Shown here piece by piece: positions 7,767 to 15,778 of a stretch of DNA of 64,000 nt. Where the stretch lies: positions 5,332,001-5,396,000 of the forward strand of contig OZ253569.1 of the NCBI GenBank assembly GCA_965262875.1. Direction: 5' to 3'. The translations under genes were made by a program, and so were the position numbers. The notes below the pieces were generated by a model, which did no database searches, was not told the DNA's origin, and saw only the letters and a program-made list of their open reading frames with translations. Position 1 is the stretch's first letter, and each line of letters opens with the position of its first letter. The stretch is from JBALVT01 sp965262875. GTDB taxonomy: Bacteria > Pseudomonadota > Gammaproteobacteria > Pseudomonadales > Halieaceae.

Positions 7767-9017
7767 CTATTGTCCAACCGCAGGCAAAATGCCCAGTTGC
7801 CAGTGATAAAGCAAATTCGGCTCTCTTTCGGAGATGCCTCGCAACCACTTTCTTGCTTTGCGTTTGCTTCCTTTGAATCGTTTGTATTTTCTCACAGCCC
7901 ATTTCACCAGAACTTCGTTCAGATGGGCCATCACGCGTTTGAGGGAACTCGGGTAGAAGACCCCGAAGTAGTTCCACCACCCTCGCAATGAGGCGTTAGA
8001 CTTTTTCGCAATGTCCTCCAATTCAGCATTCGTCCATCTGCCGATATTCCACTGACTCATTCGTTGTCGAATGTGTTTTGCAGATGTTCGACTAACTGCC
8101 GGACTAAAACTGTTGAAGTATTTTCCATTCCGACTTTTGGCCAGCCGACCTCGAAATACATACCCCAGAAAATCGAATTGGATATTGGGATACTTCCCTC
8201 GACGGTTAGCATCTCGGCAATACACAATTTTTGTCTTCTTCGGGTGTAGATCAAGTCCGCAGGTACGCAGGCGTTCGCCAACGACGTCCTGCAAATGAGC
8301 GGCTTCTTCCTGCGAGTTGCAGTGTAGCAGCCCATCATCGGCATAGCGCGCAAATGGAATGTGCGGAAAGTGCCTTTTCATCCATAGATCGAAGGTATAA
8401 TGCAGATAGAGATTGAATAACACCGGGCTAATGACACCGCCCTGAGGTGTACCCTTGTCTCTCTCCACGATACTGCCATCCTTTCTAACCAACGGAGCCT
8501 TTAGCCAGCGCTCGATATACAGTAACGTCCAGCGACATTGGGTATGATGCCGAACTGCTTTTAGCATCAACGCATGATCAATGTTGTCGAACGCCCCTTG
8601 CACATCGAACTCCAGCACCCAACTGTATTTCCAGCAACGTTGTCGCGTGACTCTGATTGCATCTATCGCCGATTTACCTTTGCGATAGGCATAAGAGTCT
8701 GGATGAAAGTGAGGTTCTACAAGCGTTTCAAACCGGTTGCGCACAACTGTCTGCGCAATCCGATCGGCTACAGTCGGTACGCCTAACTGGCGAAATTTTC
8801 CATCCTTCTTAGGTATCTCTACCCCTCGAATCGGTGGTGGAAAATAGCTCCCTGATGAGAGACGGTTCCAGAGCCTGTAGAGATTACTTTTCAGGTTCCC
8901 TTCGAACTCAGTTATCGTCTGTTCATCTACTCCATGAGCACCGCGGTTCGCCTTCACTTGGCGCCAAGCATCAAATACAGCATGCTTGGATATTTCAAAC
9001 GGTTTTGCTTGACTCAT
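7767..9017 (-). CDS. ltrA: Group II intron reverse transcriptase/maturase
   Basis: 416 residues. The ATG at 9017 has a GGGAGG site 4-5 nt upstream; a longer frame to 9059 lacks one. RT blocks are clear: RQLGVPTVADRIAQ, catalytic Asp138 in FDVQGAFDNID, GTPQGGVISPVL and YADD at 225-228. Domain X/maturase follows, with a C-terminal basic RKYKRFKGSKRKARKWL. No endonuclease domain is present. It assists splicing and copies the intron into new sites. The stop codon directly touches domain V. Confidence 0.95.
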   Translation of the reverse strand: MSQAKPFEISKHAVFDAWRQVKANRGAHGVDEQTITEFEGNLKSNLYRLWNRLSSGSYFPPPIRGVEIPKKDGKFRQLGVPTVADRIAQTVVRNRFETLVEPHFHPDSYAYRKGKSAIDAIRVTRQRCWKYSWVLEFDVQGAFDNIDHALMLKAVRHHTQCRWTLLYIERWLKAPLVRKDGSIVERDKGTPQGGVISPVLFNLYLHYTFDLWMKRHFPHIPFARYADDGLLHCNSQEEAAHLQDVVGERLRTCGLDLHPKKTKIVYCRDANRRGKYPNIQFDFLGYVFRGRLAKSRNGKYFNSFSPAVSRTSAKHIRQRMSQWNIGRWTNAELEDIAKKSNASLRGWWNYFGVFYPSSLKRVMAHLNEVLVKWAVRKYKRFKGSKRKARKWLRGISEREPNLLYHWQLGILPAVGQ

Positions 9018-9526
9018 TGGTTCCTCCCAATTGGTTGACCAACTTGCTTCGCTGAACAACGCACCCCCTTCGCTCCACCGCCATTACAGCCGCTTCATCA
9101 CTACTACGGAGTGCTCCGCCCCTGTGCCCTGCATCGGTACTCTCACCTTCCTGGGACTACCAGTTCGGCTTCTCCCTTCACATCAGGACGACAGGTTCCT
9201 ATGTTCCACATAATCGCCTGGATATAAGTTCACGCCACCTTAATGCCGGTCGCCATCAAGTCAGTAAACAGGTAACTTCTTGATTTGTCCCAGAAAACGG
9301 TCTGGTCTCTGGTTTTGACGACATCGGGTAAAAGCTATCGACACCTCATCGAGTGGTTCGCTTGCGCTCGTCTCCTTATTCCCTACCTGCCATATTTTCT
9401 ATGACTTTTCCTCAACGCTCACTACCATGTCTCTTGAACACAGCAGCTTGAGGTGGTTTGACATCCCCTCCTGCAAGGCGATGTCGAGGGGCCTACCCTC
9501 ATCGATTATGCAGCTTCATAGCACAC

Positions 9527-9800
9527 AGACCGTCGCTTTTTTTAATATATCTTTCTCCATCTTCAAGCGCCGGTTCTCCTCCCTCAACTGGCGGGTTTCT
9601 GCCTGCTCCGGTGTCAGCTTGCCGTTTCCGCGGAAAGCGTGTCCGTCACTTGATCGTTGATGCTCTTTAACCCAGCGCCCCAACATGGTGGAGTTGATGT
9701 CGAGACTTTTCGCCGCTTCAATTCTTGTGTAACCCTGATCCAGTACCAGGCTGACGGCATCCAGCTTGAATTCCTTCGGATATTTCTTTCTTGTGTTCAT
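9527..9800 (-). CDS. IS3 family transposase OrfA (5' exon)
   Basis: The exon codes for 91 residues: an HTH_Tnp_1 domain (YPKEFKLDAVSLVLDQG, then SLDINSTMLGRWVKEH) and a leucine-zipper-like segment (LREENRRLKMEKDILKK). Unspliced, the frame runs four residues into the intron and stops at 9516. Spliced to 7692-7670 it gives a 98-residue OrfA. A slippery A7G run at 9543-9536, ten nt before the intron, is the classic -1 frameshift signal of IS3 elements, and the -1 frame leads into OrfB after splicing. Confidence 0.9.
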
Positions 9801-9985
9801 TCTTTAATCTCCAGTTATGGGTATTATCCCTTAACTGGGTTGTGCAGATCTATTAGACCACCTCAACCCACATTCTAGTTGACACTAGTTTTTTACAGCT
9901 TTTTTTGTCAAATTTTTTTCAAGTTATTTTTTCACACTCACAATGATCTACAGCACCACTCACCCGGCGTAGTCTAATTGCCGTC

Positions 9986-10025
9986 GATCTGCTCGGGGTT
10001 GGGGCACTAGTGCCTCGGGCAGGTC
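9986..10025 (+). promoter_or_regulatory. Stem-loop in the 5' leader of the GGDEF gene
   Basis: The outer arms GATCTGC (9986-9992) and GCAGGTC (10019-10025) pair with one G-U. Inside lies the perfect 12-bp palindrome GGCACTAGTGCC (10003-10014). The structure ends 27 nt before the ATG at 10053. It does not match the c-di-GMP riboswitch consensus I know. It could be a leader hairpin, a terminator without U-tract or a DNA operator. Confidence 0.3.
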
Positions 10026-10052
10026 ATACGGCGTAATAGGGAAATTACGGCT

Positions 10053-11066
10053 ATGAAGGGGCGTTCGTTTCAAGAAGTACTACTGCTTTTATTAACGGCA
10101 ATTTTAGCGGCTGCCGTAGCTCTGTTCGCCTTGTTCAGGCTAATTGATGAACAGTGGGCTGGCGCAATACTCGACACCAGCATTGTTGCCGTTATGTGCG
10201 GACTCTTCCTGCAGGTGTATTTCACGCGGGAAACACGCGGGCCAGGTTTTGTTGTTGCTTTAACGTTCATTGCAGCAGCACTGGGTTCGCTGCACCTTCA
10301 GGGATTAGCACAACTCTACTGGCTCTACCCTGCTCTGACCGCTGCTTTTTTCCTCTTGAGCGCCACCCGCGCCATGTTGCTGTGCAGTGTCTCTTTGCTG
10401 GCTATTTGGATGATGTTGTGGAATGCAGTGACTCCGCTAATGCTGTTTACAATCTCCCTTACCATGCTGACCAATATACTATTTGCCTACTCATTTGCAC
10501 TGACTGCGAAGCGGCAAACTACGGCCTTGGAAAAATTGGCCACAGTAGATCCACTTACTGCTGCAGGCAACCGTAGAGCACAGAATGAAAAGCTGGACGC
10601 GATGAGTGCAATGTTTAGACGCACCCATACAGCGGCCAGTGTTTTGATTTTGGATGTAGACCACTTCAAAAAAATAAATGATACCCATGGGCATATCGTC
10701 GGCGATGAAATTTTGGTGGAACTGGCCGACCTAATTCGCGCGAGTATTCGCCCCACAGACAACCTGTATCGCTATGGCGGTGAAGAGTTTATTGTCATTG
10801 CCGAACACACGGACTTAGCTAGCGCACACAAGCTGGCTGAGAAGTTACGAGAATCGATACAAAACAATAATTTTGTATCGGATATTCATATGACGGCTTC
10901 CTTTGGTGTGGCGCAGTTGCAACCCGGAGAGGGTCGGCAGGGATGGTTAAGCCGAGCTGATAGTGCTTTGTTCAAGGCCAAAGGTGGAGGAAGAAATCGG
11001 GTGTATCTGTCCCAGCAAAAGGAATTTTTGACACGTCTTGCACGCTCCAAGACGTCTCAGGTATAA
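10053..11066 (+). CDS. Membrane-bound diguanylate cyclase (GGDEF)
   Basis: 337 residues. About five membrane spans fill residues 8-150, followed by a GGDEF domain. The active-site loop is GGEEF at 242-246, and the product-inhibition I-site RxxD is present as RPTD at 233-236, exactly five residues before the loop. It should make cyclic di-GMP from two GTP and be feedback-inhibited. There is no extracellular sensor domain; the membrane part itself may sense. It stands alone behind the IS3 element and precedes the Yip1 gene on the same strand after a 111-nt gap. Confidence 0.93.
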   Translation: MKGRSFQEVLLLLLTAILAAAVALFALFRLIDEQWAGAILDTSIVAVMCGLFLQVYFTRETRGPGFVVALTFIAAALGSLHLQGLAQLYWLYPALTAAFFLLSATRAMLLCSVSLLAIWMMLWNAVTPLMLFTISLTMLTNILFAYSFALTAKRQTTALEKLATVDPLTAAGNRRAQNEKLDAMSAMFRRTHTAASVLILDVDHFKKINDTHGHIVGDEILVELADLIRASIRPTDNLYRYGGEEFIVIAEHTDLASAHKLAEKLRESIQNNNFVSDIHMTASFGVAQLQPGEGRQGWLSRADSALFKAKGGGRNRVYLSQQKEFLTRLARSKTSQV

Positions 11067-11177
11067 ATCTGCCTGCCCTTCACGAGTTGCCAATACCTGC
11101 ATCAATGACTAGGATTGTTTTGTTCCTGAACCGCATATCTAGGGAATAAACAATAAGACTTGATACCAGGAGCCAAC

Positions 11178-12491
11178 ATGGAAGATTCTAATCGTTTCGA
11201 TCTATCTGTCATTGTCGAAACAGCAAAGCGCGTCATCACCAATCCCACCGAGTTCTATCAGTCCATGGCCCCTAACGGAGGCTACGGGAACCCGGTGGTA
11301 TTCGTGGTGGTAATGGGTGTCGCAGGAGGCTTGATTGGCAGTATTTGGGCACTGATGGGAGCTGGGCCAGCGGCAGGAATCGCAAGCGGAGTCGCCACGG
11401 TGGTTCTACTGCCAATATTTCTGGTAATCGGCAGTTTCATTGGAGGCTTGGTGCTGTTTGTCATCTGGAAGCTAATGGGTTCGACCTATGGCTACGAGAC
11501 TGCCTATCGATGTGTTGCCTTTTCAATGGCGATTCTGCCTGTGGTGGCTATTGCCAATCTCATACCCTATCTTGGCCAGATATTACAAACGGCGTGGGCT
11601 TGCTGGCTTTTGTCTATCGCCTCGATCCATGTGCATAAAATCTCTGAAGGAACGGCAAAGATAGTGTTTGGAGTGCTTGCGTTTGTGTTGTTAATCAGCA
11701 GTGTAAGCGCTGAATACCAGGCGCGAAAGCTGCAGAAGTTTGCGGAGAACTTTCAGGAAAAACTATCAGCTGCCAACCCACTCAGCGAAGATATGGATGC
11801 AACCGAAATGGGTAAGGTCGCCACTGGATTTTTAACGGGTCTTCAGGAGGGTAGTAGTGGCCAAGCCCTGACCGCCCAGCAAAAATCTGAATTGGAACAA
11901 GCGGGCGCCGCTATGGGCATGATAGTGGAAAGCATGCAGGAAACTGCCCGAGAGATTGAGAACAAAAACCCCGAGGACATCACCCCTCAGGATGCCGGGG
12001 CGGCAATGGGAGCGCTGTTCAGTGCACTGCAGCAAGCGGCCGAGTCTATGCCCGGGCAGAATACCAATTCCCGTCTACTGGCAACCCAGGCCCCTCCGGC
12101 ATCCAGCATTAATATCGAGCAGATGGCCACTCTTGGGGTAATTTCGAAACCCTCCAGGTCTCACGCTATCCAGTTTACGGTAAACGATAGCGACCGCTTC
12201 GCACCGGTATCGGATGTCGTGAGGGTTTACCGGGATAGCGAGGGTATACGCTATCAAATATTTATGGAAAACGCGTATTTGAAAGAGTTTACCTCTCTGG
12301 GGGTCACCGACGACACTCTGCAAGTGTCATCGGCATCTGATTCCGCTGGCGACTCGGCAGCGGCCTCTGATAATGACGCCGCTGGAATTACCCAGGAGCA
12401 GAATATTGTAGTGAATAACGCTGGAATATTTGTCTACGATGGTGATGGCGTGGTTATCGCTGGGGATGAGTGCCAACAATCCGTATTGTAA
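11178..12491 (+). CDS. Yip1 domain membrane protein with long polar C-terminus
   Basis: 437 residues from the ATG at 11178, which has CAGGAG 6 nt upstream. Residues 1-25 are polar, with the ITNPTEFYQSM motif typical before Yip1 domains. Residues 40-175 hold four or five membrane spans with many glycines. From about residue 180 the chain becomes helical and acidic (KLQKFAENFQEKL, Glu/Gln/Ala-rich), then ends in a segment of likely beta structure and a serine/alanine/aspartate linker. Function unknown; the tail is not part of the standard Yip1 domain. Confidence 0.75.
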   Translation: MEDSNRFDLSVIVETAKRVITNPTEFYQSMAPNGGYGNPVVFVVVMGVAGGLIGSIWALMGAGPAAGIASGVATVVLLPIFLVIGSFIGGLVLFVIWKLMGSTYGYETAYRCVAFSMAILPVVAIANLIPYLGQILQTAWACWLLSIASIHVHKISEGTAKIVFGVLAFVLLISSVSAEYQARKLQKFAENFQEKLSAANPLSEDMDATEMGKVATGFLTGLQEGSSGQALTAQQKSELEQAGAAMGMIVESMQETAREIENKNPEDITPQDAGAAMGALFSALQQAAESMPGQNTNSRLLATQAPPASSINIEQMATLGVISKPSRSHAIQFTVNDSDRFAPVSDVVRVYRDSEGIRYQIFMENAYLKEFTSLGVTDDTLQVSSASDSAGDSAAASDNDAAGITQEQNIVVNNAGIFVYDGDGVVIAGDECQQSVL

Positions 12492-12773
12492 ATTGGTGCT
12501 CAAAATTCTGAGCAAGACTCAAGCTCCAATCAGCAGTTTTGGCTGTGGTGTCCCGAATCGGAGCGCAACAGAATAGCGCACTGAGTAATATTTCCTGGGG
12601 ACTCGCCACACATTTTTAGTCATGGACCTACCCTTTTTTAGGGCAAACCTGAAAATGGGTTGATCTGCTCGAAAAATAGGTATAAAACGTCATTGGGTTT
12701 TTACATATGACCATTCATAACTTGAGAGTACCGAGTTCTGCGCTCTGTTTTATTTGCTGTTTAGCGAAACCAG
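12492..12773. other. Non-coding gap between the Yip1 gene and the transposon remnant
   Basis: 282 nt with no convincing frame. A weak hairpin, GCTCA-AAATTC-TGAGC at 12497-12512, might end Yip1 transcription. The rest is unremarkable A+T-rich sequence, presumably the left shoulder of the mobile segment that follows. Confidence 0.4.
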
Positions 12774-13037
12774 TCAAGCGGCAGCTCCGCAACATTTCTT
12801 GTATTTCTTCCCGCTTCCGCAGACACACCGTTCATTTCGCCCGCTCTTTGCGGCTTCATGATGGATGGGAGGCGATAGCTTTCTTTCCAGGTCCGTTAGA
12901 TCCTCTTCCTTGTCCGGTTCAAACCCCAAAATAAAATGCCAGCCGTTTTCATGACAGGTATTGGCGATCATATCGACTTTTGAGTCATCGGCAACTCTTA
13001 AAATCAATGGGTTCTTTTTACTGCCCAGTTTGGCCAC
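12774..13037 (-). CDS. SEC-C metal-binding protein, PBPRA1643-like
   Basis: 87 residues ending in the zinc-binding SEC-C motif CVCGSGKKYKKCCG. The upstream half (GSKKNPLILRV, HENGWHFILG) resembles the PBPRA1643-type SWIM/SEC-C proteins. Homology seems to continue a few codons upstream of the GTG at 13037 (DYNGKQAKIVAKL), but there is no ATG before an in-frame stop, so the normal N-terminus is missing or the gene starts at GTG. Function unknown. It lies next to a frameshifted DUF6788 gene and a transposase, so it may be cargo. Confidence 0.6.
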   Translation of the reverse strand: MAKLGSKKNPLILRVADDSKVDMIANTCHENGWHFILGFEPDKEEDLTDLERKLSPPIHHEAAKSGRNERCVCGSGKKYKKCCGAAA

Positions 13038-13065
13038 GATTTTTGCTTGCTTCCCGTTGTAATCA

Positions 13066-13378
13066 CTACGCTTGCTTGAGTTTCATTGATAACTTTGAGT
13101 GCTCAATACTCAGCGCCACCCATTGTGCATTGAGCTTCTTGAACCGTTTATAGTTACTTATCTGGCCGCGTATATCGCCCACAAATTCCTTGCGAATATA
13201 CTCCGTCCGGCTCTTCATATCCAGTGTATAGCTGACCTGATAATAAGGCCCAGTCTGACTCTCCCGGTCCTTGTATTGCTTCGTCAACGATCCAGGGCGC
13301 ATAGCGCCCAAGTAATGCTATGTCACCTTTGATCTTTGTCATACGCCGTTCAATTTGTGCGAGCCTTTTCTTTGTCAT
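13066..13378 (-). pseudogene. DUF6788-like protein, frameshifted
   Basis: The N-terminal part (MTKKRLAQIERRMTKIKGDI, from the ATG at 13378) and the C-terminal part (MRPGSLTKQYKDRESQTG through EYIRKEFVGDIRGQI and FKKLNAQWVAL to 13066) lie in different frames that meet near 13305-13315. Joined, they give a product of about 103 residues of the DUF6788 type, small basic proteins often found beside transposases. One indel has broken it. It is divergent from the transposase at 13427 across a short gap with a palindrome. Confidence 0.65.
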
Positions 13379-13382
13379 TGAT

Positions 13383-13400
13383 ATAGCATATACATGCTAT
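13383..13400. promoter_or_regulatory. Palindrome between divergent DUF6788 and transposase genes
   Basis: ATAGCAT-ATAC-ATGCTAT, perfect 7-bp arms with a 4-nt spacer, centred between the start codons at 13378 and 13427. The position fits a shared operator or an element-specific binding site. The DUF6788 protein might be the ligand, but that is speculation. Confidence 0.4.
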
Positions 13401-13426
13401 GTTAGTTTGTCAAAAGGACACTGTCT

Positions 13427-14822
13427 ATGCTGTGGATCTATTGGTGGGATGCAATCATTTATCTTCGCCCGGCTTGCGCTCGTACCCGGACATTTATGTG
13501 GTTCGCCGTCTGTGTGGCGGGATTGACGGTTCGTACCGAACGAATGGGGGTGACGAGTATTGTCCGGGCGCTGGGGTTACAGGGGCGGTTTTATGACAAC
13601 TTGCTGGATAACTTCCACAGCACCGGCATTAAGTTGGACTCAATGACGGTATTGTGGTCTCAACTTGTACTTCGACTGTTCCCTGGTCTGGTTCGAGTGA
13701 ATGGCCGACTCGTGTTGGTGGGGGACGGCATTAAGGTCTCCAAACAGGGCAAAAAGATGCCTGCTGTGAAGCTGCTACATCAGGAATCCGAGTCAAATAC
13801 AAGCGGAGTACATCATGGGACACTCCTTTCAGGCCGTCTCTATTCTTTCTCGTGCCGCCAATAGCGTGTTCGCTGTGCCGCTTGCCGCGAGGATTCATGA
13901 GGGGACCGTGTTATCGAATCGTGACCGGCGTACCCTGCTCGACAAAATGATCAGTCTACTGGCGATAGTCAGTATTCAGGAGCCGTATTATTTTGTCGCC
14001 GACGCCTATTATGCCAGCCAGAAAGTCGTTAATGGGCTTTTGAATGAGGGGAATCATTTGGTCACCCGCGCCAGATCAAATGCGGTTGCCTACCAGCTGC
14101 ATCATCAGCAACAGCCGAAAAAAAGAGGGCGGCCACGTAAGTATGGTGACAAGGTAAAACCAAGATCACTGTTTGGGTTGGTCGCATTGATGGAGGAGGC
14201 TCAAAGCCCTGTCTATGGCGAAAAAAACGTAGCTATCCGATACGCAGTCCATGATTTATTATGGAGACCGACCGGCAGTATTGTTCGGTTTGTCATTGTC
14301 GTTCACCCAACGAGGGGACGCTGTATACTCATGTCTACTGATACGTCATTATCGGCCCTCGATATCATTCACCTCTACGGTCTGCGATTTAAAATAGAGC
14401 ATGCCTTCAAGCAGGCGGTTCATGTTATCGGTTCTTTTTCATACCATTTCTGGATGAGCGTAATGAAGCCATTGGAGCGACGCAATGGTAATCAGCACCT
14501 TCACCGGGAATCAAAAAAATATCGCGATGGCGTCAAGCGAAAACTGAAGGCTTATCACGTCTTTGTACACGCGGGGATTGTTGCTCAAGGGCTACTTCAT
14601 TACCTGGCATCTTGCCACACTCGGCTAGTCTGGAACTCTTTTGGCTCCTGGCTTCGAACGATCCGGCCCGGTCTAGCTCCGTCCGAGTTGGTGGTTGCCA
14701 CTGCGCTACGCAGCAGCCTCCCGCATTTTCTCCTGGATACGGATTCTCGTACAAACTTCGCGAAATTCATCACGCAACGGCAAGACCTTGATAGAATGGC
14801 GCTATTTAGGCTTGTGTCATGA
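13427..14822 (+). pseudogene. DDE transposase, frameshifted
   Basis: Two frames make up one protein of about 460 residues. The first runs from ATG 13427 to about 13810 (TVRTERMGVTSIVRALGL, LVLVGDGIKVSKQGKKMP). The second runs from about 13806 to 14822 (AEYIMGHSFQAVSILSRAAN, EPYYFVADAYYASQKVV, LRFKIEHAFKQAVH). The shift lies near 13800-13815 around AATACAAGCGGAG. The DDE-like Asp residues are present (GDGIKV, VADAYY) and Glu in KIEHAF. It is likely inactive unless the shift is programmed. Family not assigned (IS4-like or unclassified). Confidence 0.7.
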
Positions 14823-14864
14823 GGCTAACTCGGTACTCATGAGTTCATAACATAAGGATATAAA

Positions 14865-15716
14865 ACAGTCGCTGTTGTGTCAGAAGTTGGTGCTGACGTG
14901 GTTAGTTTTGCTCCTGGTGACCGCGTCATCGTGCCTTTTCAAATTAGCTGCGGGGTTTGTAGCAACTGCGCTCGAGGTTGGACAAATGCCTGTTGTGCCC
15001 TACCACCCCTGGCGGCCTATGGCTTGGGTACCCACCCTACCGGGGAATATGGTGGAGCGCTGTCTGATTACCTGAGAGTACCCTTCGCCGATCAAATGCT
15101 TGTGGACCTCCCGCAAACCCTGACGCCAGAAGCCGCCTGTGGATTGTCCGACAACGTCGCTGATGGTTTTCGCACAGTCTCCGAGGGTTTGAATCGGTTC
15201 CCGACAGAGCCTGTTCTCGTAGTGGGTGGTCTTGCACAAAGTGTGGGGCTTTACGCGGTCCACGCCGCACTGGCGCTGGGATCGACGAAGGTCGTGTATA
15301 CCGATTATGACCGTGGTCGCCTGGCTATTGCCGCTGACGCTGGTGCCCAGACCCTTTTTGTCGATTACGCTGAACCGCCAAGTATTGAAGAGGAGTTTCT
15401 TATTACCGTCGATGCCTCGGCACTTGCCGGCGGGCTCACCTACGCCCTAATGTCCACCGCCCCTTGTGGCTACTGCACAGGCGTATCGGGAGGGCTAACG
15501 TCGAAGACTGAACTTCCTCTTAATGCAATGTATTTGCGCGGTATAACCTACGATGTGAGTCGCGTTCATGGCCGCAGCGTATTGCCCGCGGTATTGGGCC
15601 ACGCCTGCAAGGGACATTTAGACCCATTGAGCTTTGCCAAATGCTACGCAGGCTTTGAAGAGGCAGGGGAAGCTATGTTCGACCCGTCCCCTAAGATTAT
15701 TTTCTCTCGAAGTTAG
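14865..15716 (+). pseudogene. Zinc-dependent alcohol dehydrogenase (MDR), 5' end lost
   Basis: Homology to zinc alcohol dehydrogenases starts in mid-domain (TVAVVSEVGADVVSFAPGDR) just after the transposase. The missing 60 or so residues include the first catalytic zinc ligand. The structural zinc cluster is intact (CGVCSNCARGWTNAC), followed by a Rossmann domain (VLVVGGLAQSVGLYAVHAALALG). A GTG at 14877 could start a 279-residue product, but it would lack the catalytic site. The transposon insertion probably removed the promoter and N-terminus. Confidence 0.75.
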
Positions 15717-15778
15717 CCCTACACCGCACTGGCCGCTCGCAGTAAGATAGCGACAACACCGCCGCCGCGACGCCTGGC

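Larger units (their letters stand above)
7693..9526 (-). mobile_element. Group II intron (complete, 1834 nt) within IS3
   Basis: The intron begins GTGTG at 9526 and ends CTCGAC at 7693 on the minus strand. Removing exactly this segment joins GCGACGGTCT to TCTTCGCCAAGG and restores the usual OrfA ending ATVFFAKETR followed by stop, which fixes both boundaries. It encodes a reverse transcriptase/maturase in domain IV, followed at once by a 34-nt domain V and a short domain VI. There is no HNH endonuclease, as in several bacterial classes (C, D, E). The class was not assigned. Confidence 0.92.
6789..9843 (-). mobile_element. IS3 family element interrupted by a group II intron
   Basis: ACAACCCAGTTAAG at 6789-6802 and its reverse complement ending at 9843 mark the ends. 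Inside are orfA (minus, 9800 downward) and orfB (minus, 6798-7673) with a 1834-nt intron between them (7693-9526). Without the intron the element would be about 1.22 kb, the normal size for this family. I saw no clear 3-bp target duplication, so the exact ends may be off by a few bases. Confidence 0.8.

Noticed and set aside
7767..9017. Reverse transcriptase as a retron, DGR or anti-phage RT
   Set aside because: Domain V, exact intron boundaries and the maturase region identify a group II intron. No msr/msd, template repeat or effector gene is present.
12774..14822. Possible toxin-antitoxin or defence island
   Set aside because: The three genes are a SEC-C protein, a frameshifted DUF6788 gene and a frameshifted DDE transposase. 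Nothing resembles a nuclease, toxin or immunity gene.
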